From positions 190,451,794-190,515,793 of the forward strand of contig CP136064.1 of assembly GCA_032622095.1 (NCBI GenBank): a DNA stretch of 64,000 nucleotides, read 5' to 3'. The position numbers and the translations under genes are program-made. Positions 48,212 to 57,219 of this stretch are shown here, piece by piece (the stretch's first letter is position 1; each line of letters begins with the position of its first letter). The stretch is from Siphonodentalium dalli. Taxonomy: Eukaryota; Mollusca; Scaphopoda; Gadilida; Siphonodentaliidae. Below the pieces are notes generated by a model. It was not told the DNA's origin. It was given only the letters and a program-made list of their open reading frames with translations, and did no database searches.

Positions 48212-48283
48212 GGGGATGTAGCTCAGTGGTAGAGCGTTCGCTTTGCATGTGAAAGGCCCCGGGTTCGATCCCCGGCATCTCCA
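48212..48283 (+). tRNA. tRNA-Ala-UGC: tRNA-Ala (UGC), unit 30 third gene (last UGC gene)
   Basis: Consensus cloverleaf. The downstream site reads 'gatattgatggatg': TTAA is mutated to TTGA and the inverted-repeat element is absent. Confidence 0.93.
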
Positions 48284-48557
48284 AGAAAAACTTTTGCACG
48301 AAAGTTAAAATTCGATCATGACGGTTTTGGTGATATTGATGGATGTAAATAATAGAAACAGCTTTCCCCATCGTTTTTCCACGTGAAATCACGAAAACGA
48401 AAAAATTACTTTTCTGTATGCTCCGTGGTATTGTGTCCGTATATTGCAGTGTAATTTCTATCATTTTATATTGAGATAAACATACTTTTTTTATTCGTGG
48501 GAAATCAAAGAATTTATTATTTGTCAACAATAATATGGCCTTGCAATTTTACGGGCC

Positions 48558-48629
48558 GGGGATGTAGCTCAGTGGTAGAGCGTTCGCTTCGCATGTGAAA
48601 GGCCACGGGTTCAATCCCCGGCATCTTCA
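48558..48629 (+). tRNA. tRNA-Ala-CGC: tRNA-Ala (CGC), unit 31, edge copy with two stem changes
   Basis: It lacks the subfamily B mutations (D stem GCTC, T loop TTCAATC, both promoter boxes intact). It has C49A (T-stem mismatch with G65) and C71T (G2-U71 wobble; 3' end CATCTTC). Its flanks are the most diverged in the array. It may still be expressed; otherwise it is a slowly decaying edge copy. Confidence 0.65.
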
Positions 48630-48962
48630 AGGAAGGCGAATTTTGTTACAATATCTTGCACTATATTTCATCAATGGCGGATTTTGGTAAATTTATGCAC
48701 CATTCAATCTCAAATAAAATTTCTAGCACTCGATCTATTTTATCAGAGGCTGCTTTTGGTAATGTTTTGCACCATTAAAATCACGCACAAAATCCAATGT
48801 GTACATTGTTCTATATTTTTTATAATTCGTTTTATATATCATTTCTTTTCATCCCATATTTTAGTTGCGAGAGGTAGCGTCTGTTTCATAGCATCACCCA
48901 TAGAGACAAGTTGGTGTCACAGACATGACGCGCCCTGTCGTTCGCAATATGGACTAATTTAG

Positions 48963-49690
48963 TTGGTTCACAATTTTGGTTTGTCGAGTATCCAGTTCGA
49001 ACAATTGGACAAAATTTTATTGGCCAATTTTGCTTTCCAAGAAAAGGTGCAAAAAAAGAAGTTCAATGCCGCTCAAGTCAATTAATGTGTAGTTTTCTAT
49101 TATCCTATACATAGATGAGTTGGCTTCCAGTCCAGAACATACCCTATAAAGAATGAAGAACAGCAATATAACATCACTTCACAATTTATTCATAATAACA
49201 CATTAAGTACTGACTGAATTTCATAGAAATCACAGAGATATTATTGTCACAAAAAACAAAGAGATAAATATCACAGTACATAAAACAGTTTTCGTATTAA
49301 TGAGGCATGCCTGGTATGTCTAATTACATAACTCAATACATAACACAACCATTCCACATGACTAAGAGAATATTTCAGGCTTCATAAAGAAGAGATAACA
49401 TTGATGGTTTGTTCCCGGTTTGGGAACAAATACAAGGCAATGTCCGAAGTTCCGAACACCATGACATTCCATGAATAAATATAATGAATTTCAATTAAAT
49501 CATGAATACATAACAATGTATTCAAATACATTATGAATACAAAAACATATTTCAAGTCTCAAAATGGGCTTTGTTGATCAAATACCTAAATATAAGGTAT
49601 AAAATTTTCTCATGATGTCTGGTACATATGCAGAAAAGACAAATCGAGTATCAGCTGTGGCCCTCAAATGAAGTCATACTCCTTTATTAC
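48963..49690. other. AT-rich single-copy DNA right of the array; no gene seen
   Basis: The array sequence stops at about 48,962. The following ~730 bp is AT-rich, with no ORF, tRNA or repeat I can support. Confidence 0.6.
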
Positions 49691-49704
49691 AGTATTAAAG
49701 ATAC

Positions 49705-50455
49705 TCTGTCAGATTTACCACCCATATGTTACTATTTATTCTGATATAATACCCATACATTACTATTTGTTCAGATTTAATTACCATACATTACTATTTC
49801 TTCCGATTTAACACCCACACATTACTATTTCTTCAAATTTAACACCCACACATTACTATTTTTCAGATTTAACACCCATTCATTACTATTTCTTCTGATT
49901 TAACACCCACGCATTACTATTTGTTCTGATTTAACACCCACATTACTATTCAGATTTAACACCCATACATTTATATTTCTTCTGATTTAACACCCATACA
50001 TTACTATTTCTTCTGATTTAACACCCATACATTACTATTCTTCAGATATAACACCCATACATTACTATTTCTTCTGATTTTAACACCCATACATTACTAT
50101 TTCTTCTGATTTTAACACCCATACATTACTATTCTTCTGATTTTAACACCCATACATTACTATTTCTTCTGATTTTAACACCCATACATTACTATTTCTT
50201 CTGATTTTAACACCTATACATTACCATTTCTTCTGATTTAACACCCACACATTACTATTCTTCAGATTTAACACCCATACATTACTATTTCTTCTGATTT
50301 AACACCCATATATTACTATTTCTTCTGATTTAACACCCAGACATTACTATTCAGATTTAAACCCATACATTACTATTTCTTCTGATTTAACACCCACACA
50401 TTACTATTTTTTTTCAGATTTAACACCCATGGATACATTACTATTCTTCATATTT
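49705..50455. repeat. Minisatellite, ~31-32-bp unit, about 24 copies
   Basis: Imperfect head-to-tail copies of 'ttctgatttaacacccatac' followed by 'attactatttc'. Two unit lengths alternate (gatttaac 31 bp, gattttaac 32 bp), the longer clustered at about 50,070-50,220. Some copies are shortened to 28-30 bp. The end copies are the most diverged, as expected for an array turning over in its middle. Confidence 0.92.
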
Positions 50456-51300
50456 CATTTGAATCAAGGATAGCTCAGGGGTATTAGATTTTGATTTTTG
50501 ATATCTATTTATTTTCTCCACCTCGTATTGTTATCAGCCTAACCAAAAATTCCACCGGAAATATACAGGGACATGGCTGATGCCATAACAGGAGTTTGGG
50601 AAGTAACACAAGGTTGTAGTGGTTTTCAAGTTTTGGTGATTGGAAATGATTCTCGGAATAAAAAACAATGACAATTATTGCCAGAAACAAAATTAGCAAT
50701 ATCTTGTGATAATAGGCATGTTGATACATAGGTATACTTGTTCCCAATTCAGTAATAATGTTTTATACATTAAAATAGACTAGTTATAATTCCGTGTCGA
50801 TCACACGCGAAAAGTTATTTGTTTAAATTAGTGATGCACATGCTGGGGAATTCATGTTTGAACCTGGCATCTCCAAATATGGAACTCGAAGTCAAATCAC
50901 TTTAAAACAAGTAGTTATAAACAGGGACATAGCTAGATGGTCTTCTTTGACAGGCAGAGGGTGTTCAACTTGAAATTTCCAACTGCAAACCCCTGACTTA
51001 TAGCCAGTCAACTCCCAACTGGACCAAACTATATATTTTATAACTGGTACTTCAAGCTCTCCAACTGTTGGATATTTCCAACGTGACATCCCTCATAAAG
51101 TTTGAAATATTCTTGGCCATTTGTTGGTCTAATTACAACTTATTTTCCACTAACAAGAATTCCCCCACTTTCCACCCCCCCCCCAATTAAGAGGTTCTAC
51201 ACTCAGCTTATAAATCAACCCATGAAGTTAACAGTCCATATATCGGGTAAATCTCATATATCTGCTCCTATTTGAACCAAATGTAAAACCCAATCTATGA
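50456..51300. other. No gene recognised
   Basis: AT-rich DNA with a C-rich run near 51,175-51,184. At 50,854-50,874, 'gaacctggcatctcca' resembles the 3' end of the array tRNA, but no cloverleaf accompanies it. Confidence 0.5.
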
Positions 51301-51311
51301 GATCCACTGAT

Positions 51312-51895
51312 CAGGGTTCGATCTTCCACTTGCCAAATTTGCCAATGGCAAAAATAATTCACATTTGACAAAAAATATTTTCATTTGGCAAGTCACTTTT
51401 TAATTCCTCAAGAAAGTTGAAAAAATATTGGTCAATCAATACCATTCATTTCAGGAAACTCTTACAACATAATCATATTAGTTGTGTTTTTTCAGGTTTA
51501 GAAAAAGTAATCACCTCTATTAAGATACAGTTAATCTCATAGCATTAGTACCAATGGTTGGAGGGATTACTAGTATTTAGCGTGGTGGTAGTGTTTACAT
51601 AGCTAATCCCCCTGTGATTTGCCCTTCTGATGAAGCAACCCTTCTACCATTGTATTGTTCGGTGATTGGCTTATTGTTATATGAAACACCACAATAGAGA
51701 TGCGAGTAGAATTAATTATTAACTAAGTGATTTTCTATCGATATCAAAAGTCGTTCAAACCATGAGTGTCGAAACATAAGACTTTAAGGTTGCAGAAAAT
51801 GATACTATCGGGGATAGCATTTGGCAAATGCTAAAATAATTTGGCCAAAAATATTTTCATTTGGCAAAAGTAAATTTTGGTCCAGGGCGGACCCT
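51312..51895. repeat. Interspersed repeat with ~50-bp direct repeats at its ends
   Basis: Sequence near 51,340-51,395 ('aatattttcatttggcaag') recurs near 51,825-51,875 ('aatattttcatttggcaaa'), with similar flanks rich in 'ttggcaaa' and 'ttgcc'. The interior shows no coding capacity. Probably a mobile-element remnant; the family is not recognised. Confidence 0.45.
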
Positions 51896-51899
51896 GCCA

Positions 51900-52450
51900 T
51901 TAATCTAGTAATTTCAAAGAGTATATTTCAGGAGCTGAAGTGAACTCATTTTCCTCAAGATTATGGCACTGGTTTTTCTCCCAGACCTTGGACAGATTTC
52001 AACCAAATTTCGTGTGGTGATTCGGAGTACCCCAGTGGAGGGTGATAGTTTTTGAAAATTTTAATTAAAAAAAAAAAATTCACATTTAAAATCTAAAAAA
52101 AAAAAAAAAATATGTTATGTCCCTGGCTCTGCCCACATTTGAACTAATCTGAACTGCAGTCACCCAAGGACCCTTCATACCAAATATGAACCAATTCAGC
52201 CCGATGGTACTTGAGAAGAAGTTGTTTTAAGAATTACTATGGAGGGAAAGACTTATGGTGCTGGCTTCGCAATTATTTGACCCTGTGATCTCCTTTGAAC
52301 AAATCTGAATGTGAGTCACCTAGGGAACATCCACACCAAATATGTTCCCATTCGGTCTGATGGTTCTGGAGAAGATGTTTACTGAATTGTTGATGGACAG
52401 ACAAGGAGTGATGACTATAGCTCCACTTCGTCTCAGGTGAGCTCTGAGCT
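51900..52450. repeat. Mollusc-type interspersed repeat in two or three diverged modules, with poly-A tracts
   Basis: Modules with a common pattern, 'ccaaatatg..ccattc..g..tgatggt.ctggagaaga', lie near 52,130-52,260 and 52,270-52,445, with a more diverged one near 51,960-52,060. The last ends in 'cgtctcaggtgagct'. A-runs lie at about 52,067-52,077 and 52,097-52,110. From memory this resembles a repeat common in molluscs. Confidence 0.5.
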
Positions 52451-53030
52451 GTGAAAGTTAAATCTGACATGGTATTTTTAAGCAGAATATGTTCAACAGA
52501 ATATGAATTTCTGAAAATCGTAGAAAGCATCTGTTGTATTGGCAATAAATATTAAACAAGGAGATGCTGCAGTTGAATTGTGGACATAACAGCACTTCCA
52601 TACTGAGTGCACAAATCAAGTTGATTCGACTAATTGTAACACACATGGTGCAATGAGCGTGTGCAGATGGTGTACAAAGCAAGCGAATCGCAAAATTCAT
52701 AGAAAACATCACAGAATTAAGTACTGCTTAATCTGGAGATCGGCGTGTATCGTGTGTGTTCTGTCTGTGTTTGTTTGGCGAATTCTGACAATTACAATAA
52801 AGGATAAAAGGCCGCTCGGCCACAGTGTCCCCCGAACCGGTGGCTTCATTTGGAGCGGAGGCTTTGTAGAAGTATACTATATGGATAAGACACTTGTGCA
52901 TTGTCTCATTACTGACATGCATACAAATAACCAAATCTTAAAAAAACTCTTAAAGTCAAAATATAACCTCAAATTGGCACAAAATGAAGAAAACTACAAG
53001 AAAAATTGAATTTTCTAAGTCGAAAAGCCC
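52451..53030. other. No gene recognised
   Basis: ORFs of up to 118 codons occur on both strands but overlap one another, lack domains or splice context, and look accidental. Confidence 0.5.
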
Positions 53031-53562
53031 ATAACTCTGAGAAAAATCATCGGTTCAAACTCAATTCGAACTTGACCTGTATCGTGATATGACTGATCCA
53101 CATAAAAACGGTATTTGCAATTAAAGGATCCAAACTTGAGATATCATCCGGAAACCGAAAAAGTGAGAAATTTTCTAAGTAAAACAAGTCGAAAAAGGGC
53201 CACAACTCTCGCAAAATTGGGCGGAGCATACCCATATTCGAACTTGACCTGTACATAGGGCTGATAAACTCACAAACCAAATTTGGTTCAGATATGATCA
53301 TACAAACTGAAGTTATCATCCGGAAACCAGAAAATTACAAGATTCTAAGTAATAAAAGGGCCATAACTCTCGCAAAAATGGGCAGAGCAAACCCATATTC
53401 CAACTTGACCTGTATTTTGGTCTGATAAACTCACCTATGAAATTTGCTTTTGATCTAATAACCGAAACTAAAGTTATCATCCGGAAACCATTTCCGGACG
53501 GACGACACACGGACGGACATCGGCTATTTTAATAGTCCCCCGAATTTTTTTCGGGGGACAAA
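53031..53562. repeat. Mollusc-type interspersed repeat, three ~170-bp modules ending in a hairpin
   Basis: Three tandem, diverged modules each contain 'cataactctcgcaaaa', 'cgaacttgacctgta', and 'gttatcatccggaaacc'. After the third comes 'cggacggacgacacacggac' and a near-terminal perfect inverted repeat, GTCCCCCGAA (53,535-53,544) and TTCGGGGGAC (53,550-53,559). The ordering of modules, GGAC-rich track and GC hairpin resembles a repeat family I remember from bivalve genomes. Confidence 0.7.
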
Positions 53563-55018
53563 AAGAACGTATACACTGGAAGCACAATAGTTTTCTGTTA
53601 AGGTATGTTTTGCCTTATACTTAATATGCGAGCAATTACTACTCAATTGGCAGGTTGTTGAAAAGAGCAATAAAGCTTTTGATTGATAAGGTATTGAATG
53701 CCGAGAATCACAGTAGAACTAATAATTTTGTCCCTACATGCATGGTAAAGCAGGAAAGCTGACCATGTGGTACTGCTTTTATGTAAATTGAGGCCCAAAA
53801 GAGGGTAAAGTTACAATCACAGCAGTTCTTTATAACTGACATAAATTCAACACTATTATTACATGTAGAGGAGTGGAAAATGACCATACAGCATTGTTGA
53901 GATTCCAAAGGAGTGAAGATAGAGGCTAATAAAATAGAATTTTTTTCCTGACACTAAACTGGCACAATATGCAACAATGTTGCTGGCAATAATATTCATG
54001 GAAACATTCATGGTGGGAAAGCTGATCATGAGGCATTGTTGACATGGATTGGGGAAATATTCTACCATCGGATATTTATATATGACGTAAATACCAGTAT
54101 ATAATAGTAAACTGGTGCAAATGCGAAATTACTCAGCAGTGAACATTTTGCAGCCGCTGATCAACAGAATATAGAGTTCAGCACCTCGTCTTGTACAGAA
54201 CCGTCGACTAAATTTTCTGTAGTCAATGGCGACGAGTTTTCAGCTCAGTGGAATAAAAGTAAGTAATTTTGTCTGATCCCCGGGCATTGCTAGGCCGTAG
54301 TTTTCTTTTATAAAAATCTTCCTTCAGACTCGCATCTATTGTGAATCTATTCAACTGACATTTTGTGAATGTATTAAACTGACAATTCAACATTTCATTA
54401 GCCGTGACGTCACACAAGTGCATGGGCAACCTTCTGTAGTAGCGAAAACCATGTTATTGTTGGTAAAATCTGGTGATATACACTGATGTAGGCTTTCCTT
54501 GACTCAAATGTTTTGTTCAAATGCTGAAACAACAATTATTAAGACAAAAAATGATTTGGCTTGTTTCACAGGCAAGCAGTAAGGCAAAGAGCGTTTTAAT
54601 ATATATCATTCCTGGTAACAGCATCATACAGATTCTCATCATAAACAATAGATAGGGGCCATTACAAAACATTAACTAGTATATAAGTGAAAACAAACAT
54701 CTGATGTAGTGCGATCCCCTACAGAAATGATCAGATTGTTTTCAAGAAATATTAAATACAAACTATAAATACCCTCGACCCCAATAAAATAGACCAAATT
54801 AGGCCCTCAAAAATCAGTGTGGGATTTCCCTGACAGAAATAATATATGTTTTTCCCTCTATATACATAGAATATTGGGGGAGTCAAGTTTGGTAAGACGG
54901 CTTTAGGGGAAAAAACTGACAACTATGTTTTACCCTTGTGTTCATATACAAACAGGAAAGATGACCCACACAGTAACCATACATAGAACATTTGATGTGA
55001 TAAATAATGAGCTGCCAT
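53563..55018. other. No gene recognised; may include the 3' untranslated region of the minus-strand gene
   Basis: AT-rich with short ORFs only. On the minus strand an ATTAAA at 54,595-54,600 lies ~420 bp past the stop codon at 55,019 and could be a polyadenylation signal. Confidence 0.4.
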
Positions 55019-55191
55019 TTAGTTATTTTTGATGAATGTTTCCAATGAGGAGTTGCTGTTGTTGAGATTGGTGTTTTTGTTAAAGCAGGCAGCAGCGCCG
55101 CACATCACTGATGCACTCCCCATGGCAGCGAGTTCTGTTCTATCCTCTCCAACAGGTATTTTGTTAGGAATACTGAAGGATGCATCAGTTC
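55019..55191 (-). CDS. Candidate terminal exon of the minus-strand USP-family gene
   Basis: On the minus strand a good acceptor ('tttatctctttag', AG at 55,193-55,192) opens a frame of 56 codons ending in TAA at 55,021-55,019. The phase is 1: two bases (GA) complete a codon begun in the previous exon. This matches the phase-1 donor of the USP exon at 63,363, and joining them gives a Gly codon. The peptide is polar, starting TDASFSIPNK and ending in an Asn/Ser-rich tail; it has no domain I recognise. It could be the short C-terminal tail after the USP domain or belong to another gene. Cysteine-containing segment ASVMCGAAACF is unexplained. Confidence 0.45.
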
Positions 55192-55439
55192 CTAAAGAGA
55201 TAAACAAGATATCATTCAATGTAATGTTTCCAAACTATTATCACCCATGCCTATAAATAACCCCAAGTTCATGATGGTGAATTCTGTGCTAAAAAATGGG
55301 TGAAGAATTTTTGGCAGCTTTTTCAACTTTTCTTAAACTAGATTTCAAACTTGCCTCACATTCTATACTGTAACGAAAGTTTGTAAACTTAAACAGTAGA
55401 TTTGAAGAGACTAGAATAGTAAAGTAATTACATAAAGCA

Positions 55440-55745
55440 ATGCATTAACCCCTTCATGATGGGAGCCATGCTGGTGCAGCATTAAAGATTCCGTGCCTTC
55501 TCTTATATATGTGAGTCTCCCATAGGGAACCTCGGATATATAAGAGAATGCACTGGCTTACAAGTTCAAGGTAAATATTGTTAGGCCACTGCATTCTCTT
55601 ATATATAATATACATAGCACATTCTCTTATATATATAGAATACACCCATAGTAGCCGAGAATACAAAATTTTGAGCAGAATTGTGGTTAAAACAACAATA
55701 CTACGAGCAGTGAAAAATTTAAACTCTCGGCTACTATGCTTGTAT
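55440..55745. repeat. Hairpin-rich repeat (MITE-like), copy 1
   Basis: Begins 'ttaaccccttcatgatggga'. It contains the inverted repeat TATATAAGAGAATGCACTG ... complement, with arms at about 55,533-55,553 and 55,585-55,606 around 'caagttcaaggtaaatattg'. A further inverted pair, ATAGTAGCCGAGA (about 55,648) and TCTCGGCTACTAT (about 55,726), follows. No coding capacity. A diverged copy occurs near 56,309. Confidence 0.6.
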
Positions 55746-56308
55746 TTTATTTATGCCATAATTATGAGTTTTTATTTGATCAGCAAATTCAACTACTCCG
55801 CTGTTTACACCAAGAGACACAAATACGATGCTACAAGGAATGTGCATATGTTAATGCGTAGCGATGCATACATTTACGTCATGATGTCAGCATGTTTCTG
55901 AGCGATCAGTAAATTTGAAATTACCATTCATATATTTCCTAGTTCATATAACACTAGCAAGCTACAATGCTACATGTGATTGAAATATAGACAATTTTCC
56001 TCATATCTAATTTATATCATGACAATATCCAATTTTAAATTAATGTGACATACATGTAGGAACTATTTTGATAACTACGATGTAGTTCTACTATATGTAT
56101 ATCATTTAACACATACAATTACGTTTAAACATTTACACCCACAGTAGAAATTTATACCCGCATTAGAAGCTGTATACCCAGAGTAGGGTGTAAAGATGAA
56201 GTTTACAAAACAGGTGTTATACAATAGAATAGGCAATTATGGTATAATTTTTGTTATACATACATGTACATTGTATAAAAATAACCTTGAAAACTACAAT
56301 GCGTGTTT

Positions 56309-56458
56309 TCATGATGGGAGATGTACTGTTGCATAGGTATCCTCACATATATAAGAGAATGTACTGACTTACAAAGTCAAGGTAAATATTGTTTGGCAAA
56401 TGTATTCTCATATACTAGTATATGCAAGACTCCCTGTGGGAGACTCGCATAAATAAGA
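56309..56458. repeat. Hairpin-rich repeat, copy 2
   Basis: Matches copy 1 over 'catgatgggag', 'atataagagaatg.actg', 'aagtcaaggtaaatattgtt' and 'tgtattctcatata'. It also carries 'ctccctgtgggag', related to 'ctcccatagggaa' in copy 1. Confidence 0.55.
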
Positions 56459-56941
56459 AAATATAATTTTTAAAAGTAAAATTACTTTTTCCTTAAGGGA
56501 AGCCCGAAACTGAACTATATGGATTATTATCCTCGGCCTTGTGTTATCAGGAGGGTTAAAATTTATTGTCCGTCTATTGCCTACTCAGGTCAATCAGTGC
56601 TCGGTATTAGCTACACATGGATGCGTCTCGTGTAACTCTCGCGTGATTCTCGCGTTGGTAACAATCCATCTAGTCAGTTTTTAATTTTCCGACCGAATCA
56701 TAGGATTGCGAGTCGCGGGGTTGGGAACGGCACCGCCATGGGAGGGATCTCTGATAGTTCAGTTTCGGGCTTCCCTTCAGTTCTGGTAAGACTGGTAAGC
56801 TTTTTTTTTTAATAACAATTTTAATAATTTATTCATATATTCTTTAACAGACTTATTTTGTAGGTTTAGGGCCGATGAGATCGGCCCCTGGCACTCAAAG
56901 GGTTAAGGAAAAAGTAATTTTACTTTTAAAAATTATATTTT
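56458..56941. repeat. Perfect 39-bp inverted repeat flanking a 406-bp core
   Basis: 56,458-56,496 and 56,903-56,941 are exact reverse complements over 39 bases, both ending inward at TTAA. The left copy runs 'aaaatataatttttaaaagt...ttccttaa'. Between them lie the 283-bp element and, at the right end, '..tggcactcaaaggg' abutting TTAA, the form of a piggyBac-type terminus. Confidence 0.85.
56495..56777. mobile_element. 283-bp non-autonomous element with 24-bp terminal inverted repeats
   Basis: Ends are AAGGGAAGCCCGAAACTGAA plus CTAT at 56,495-56,518 and the exact reverse complement at 56,754-56,777. Its left ~195 bp (56,499-56,693) match, in inverted orientation, the right end of the larger element at 63,028-63,224. 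No coding capacity. Confidence 0.75.
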
Positions 56942-57163
56942 TCCGCCAAGGAGAAGCCCTCAACTGAACTATATGGATTAGAATGCAAGCCCAGGAGGAG
57001 GCAACGAGCAATAAATTTAATATCCCAGTTTGACGGGAATGTACTCTTCCGAAAACATATTTCATGTAAATGTGATTTAGTCATGAATCAGCCTTGATAT
57101 GTTATGTGAAAGAGCTCATAAATTCAGATTCCAGTATTGCTCAAGCTTGTACCTGCCCCCCCC

Positions 57164-57177
57164 CCCCCCTGGTTTTA
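57164..57177 (+). repeat. Poly-C tract
   Basis: A run of about 14 C inside the left part of the large element; length may be unreliable. Confidence 0.7.
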
Positions 57178-57219
57178 GGAAGAAACGTCCCAGGCAGTGC
57201 CACACCATACGCGCCAGCT

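Larger units (their letters stand above)
31090..48962 (+). repeat. Tandem tRNA-Ala array, subfamily B (end of unit 21 to truncated unit 31)
   Basis: This is the same three-tRNA unit but a diverged subfamily: 'acaataaacgc' replaces 'acaatgaacgc', 'gacccccgaacc' replaces 'gaccccgaacc', and 'agaaaaactttt' replaces 'agaaatactttt', among others. Unit lengths are about 1,921 bp with a TTAA inverted-repeat insertion, 1,608 bp where the two UGC genes have merged, and 1,487 bp in the last full unit, which lacks the insertion. The Ala-CGC gene is decayed in units 22-30. Unit 31 keeps only its first tRNA and a diverged spacer, and homology stops near 48,962, the right edge of the array. Confidence 0.94.

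Noticed and set aside
48063-48530. 155-codon minus-strand ORF at the array edge
   Set aside because: Runs antisense through a tRNA gene; its length comes from a chance lack of stops in this unit.
1-48960. CRISPR-like array
   Set aside because: Regular repeats, but units are ~1.5 kb, contain tRNA genes, and the genome is eukaryotic.
52653-53009. 118-codon plus-strand ORF as a gene
   Set aside because: No domain, overlaps a similar ORF on the other strand, low-complexity Lys/Asn-rich end, no supporting splice or repeat-free context.
55029-55256. 75-codon plus-strand ORF overlapping the candidate last exon
   Set aside because: It is the opposite strand of the minus-strand frame that has an acceptor, matching phase and stop; no support of its own.
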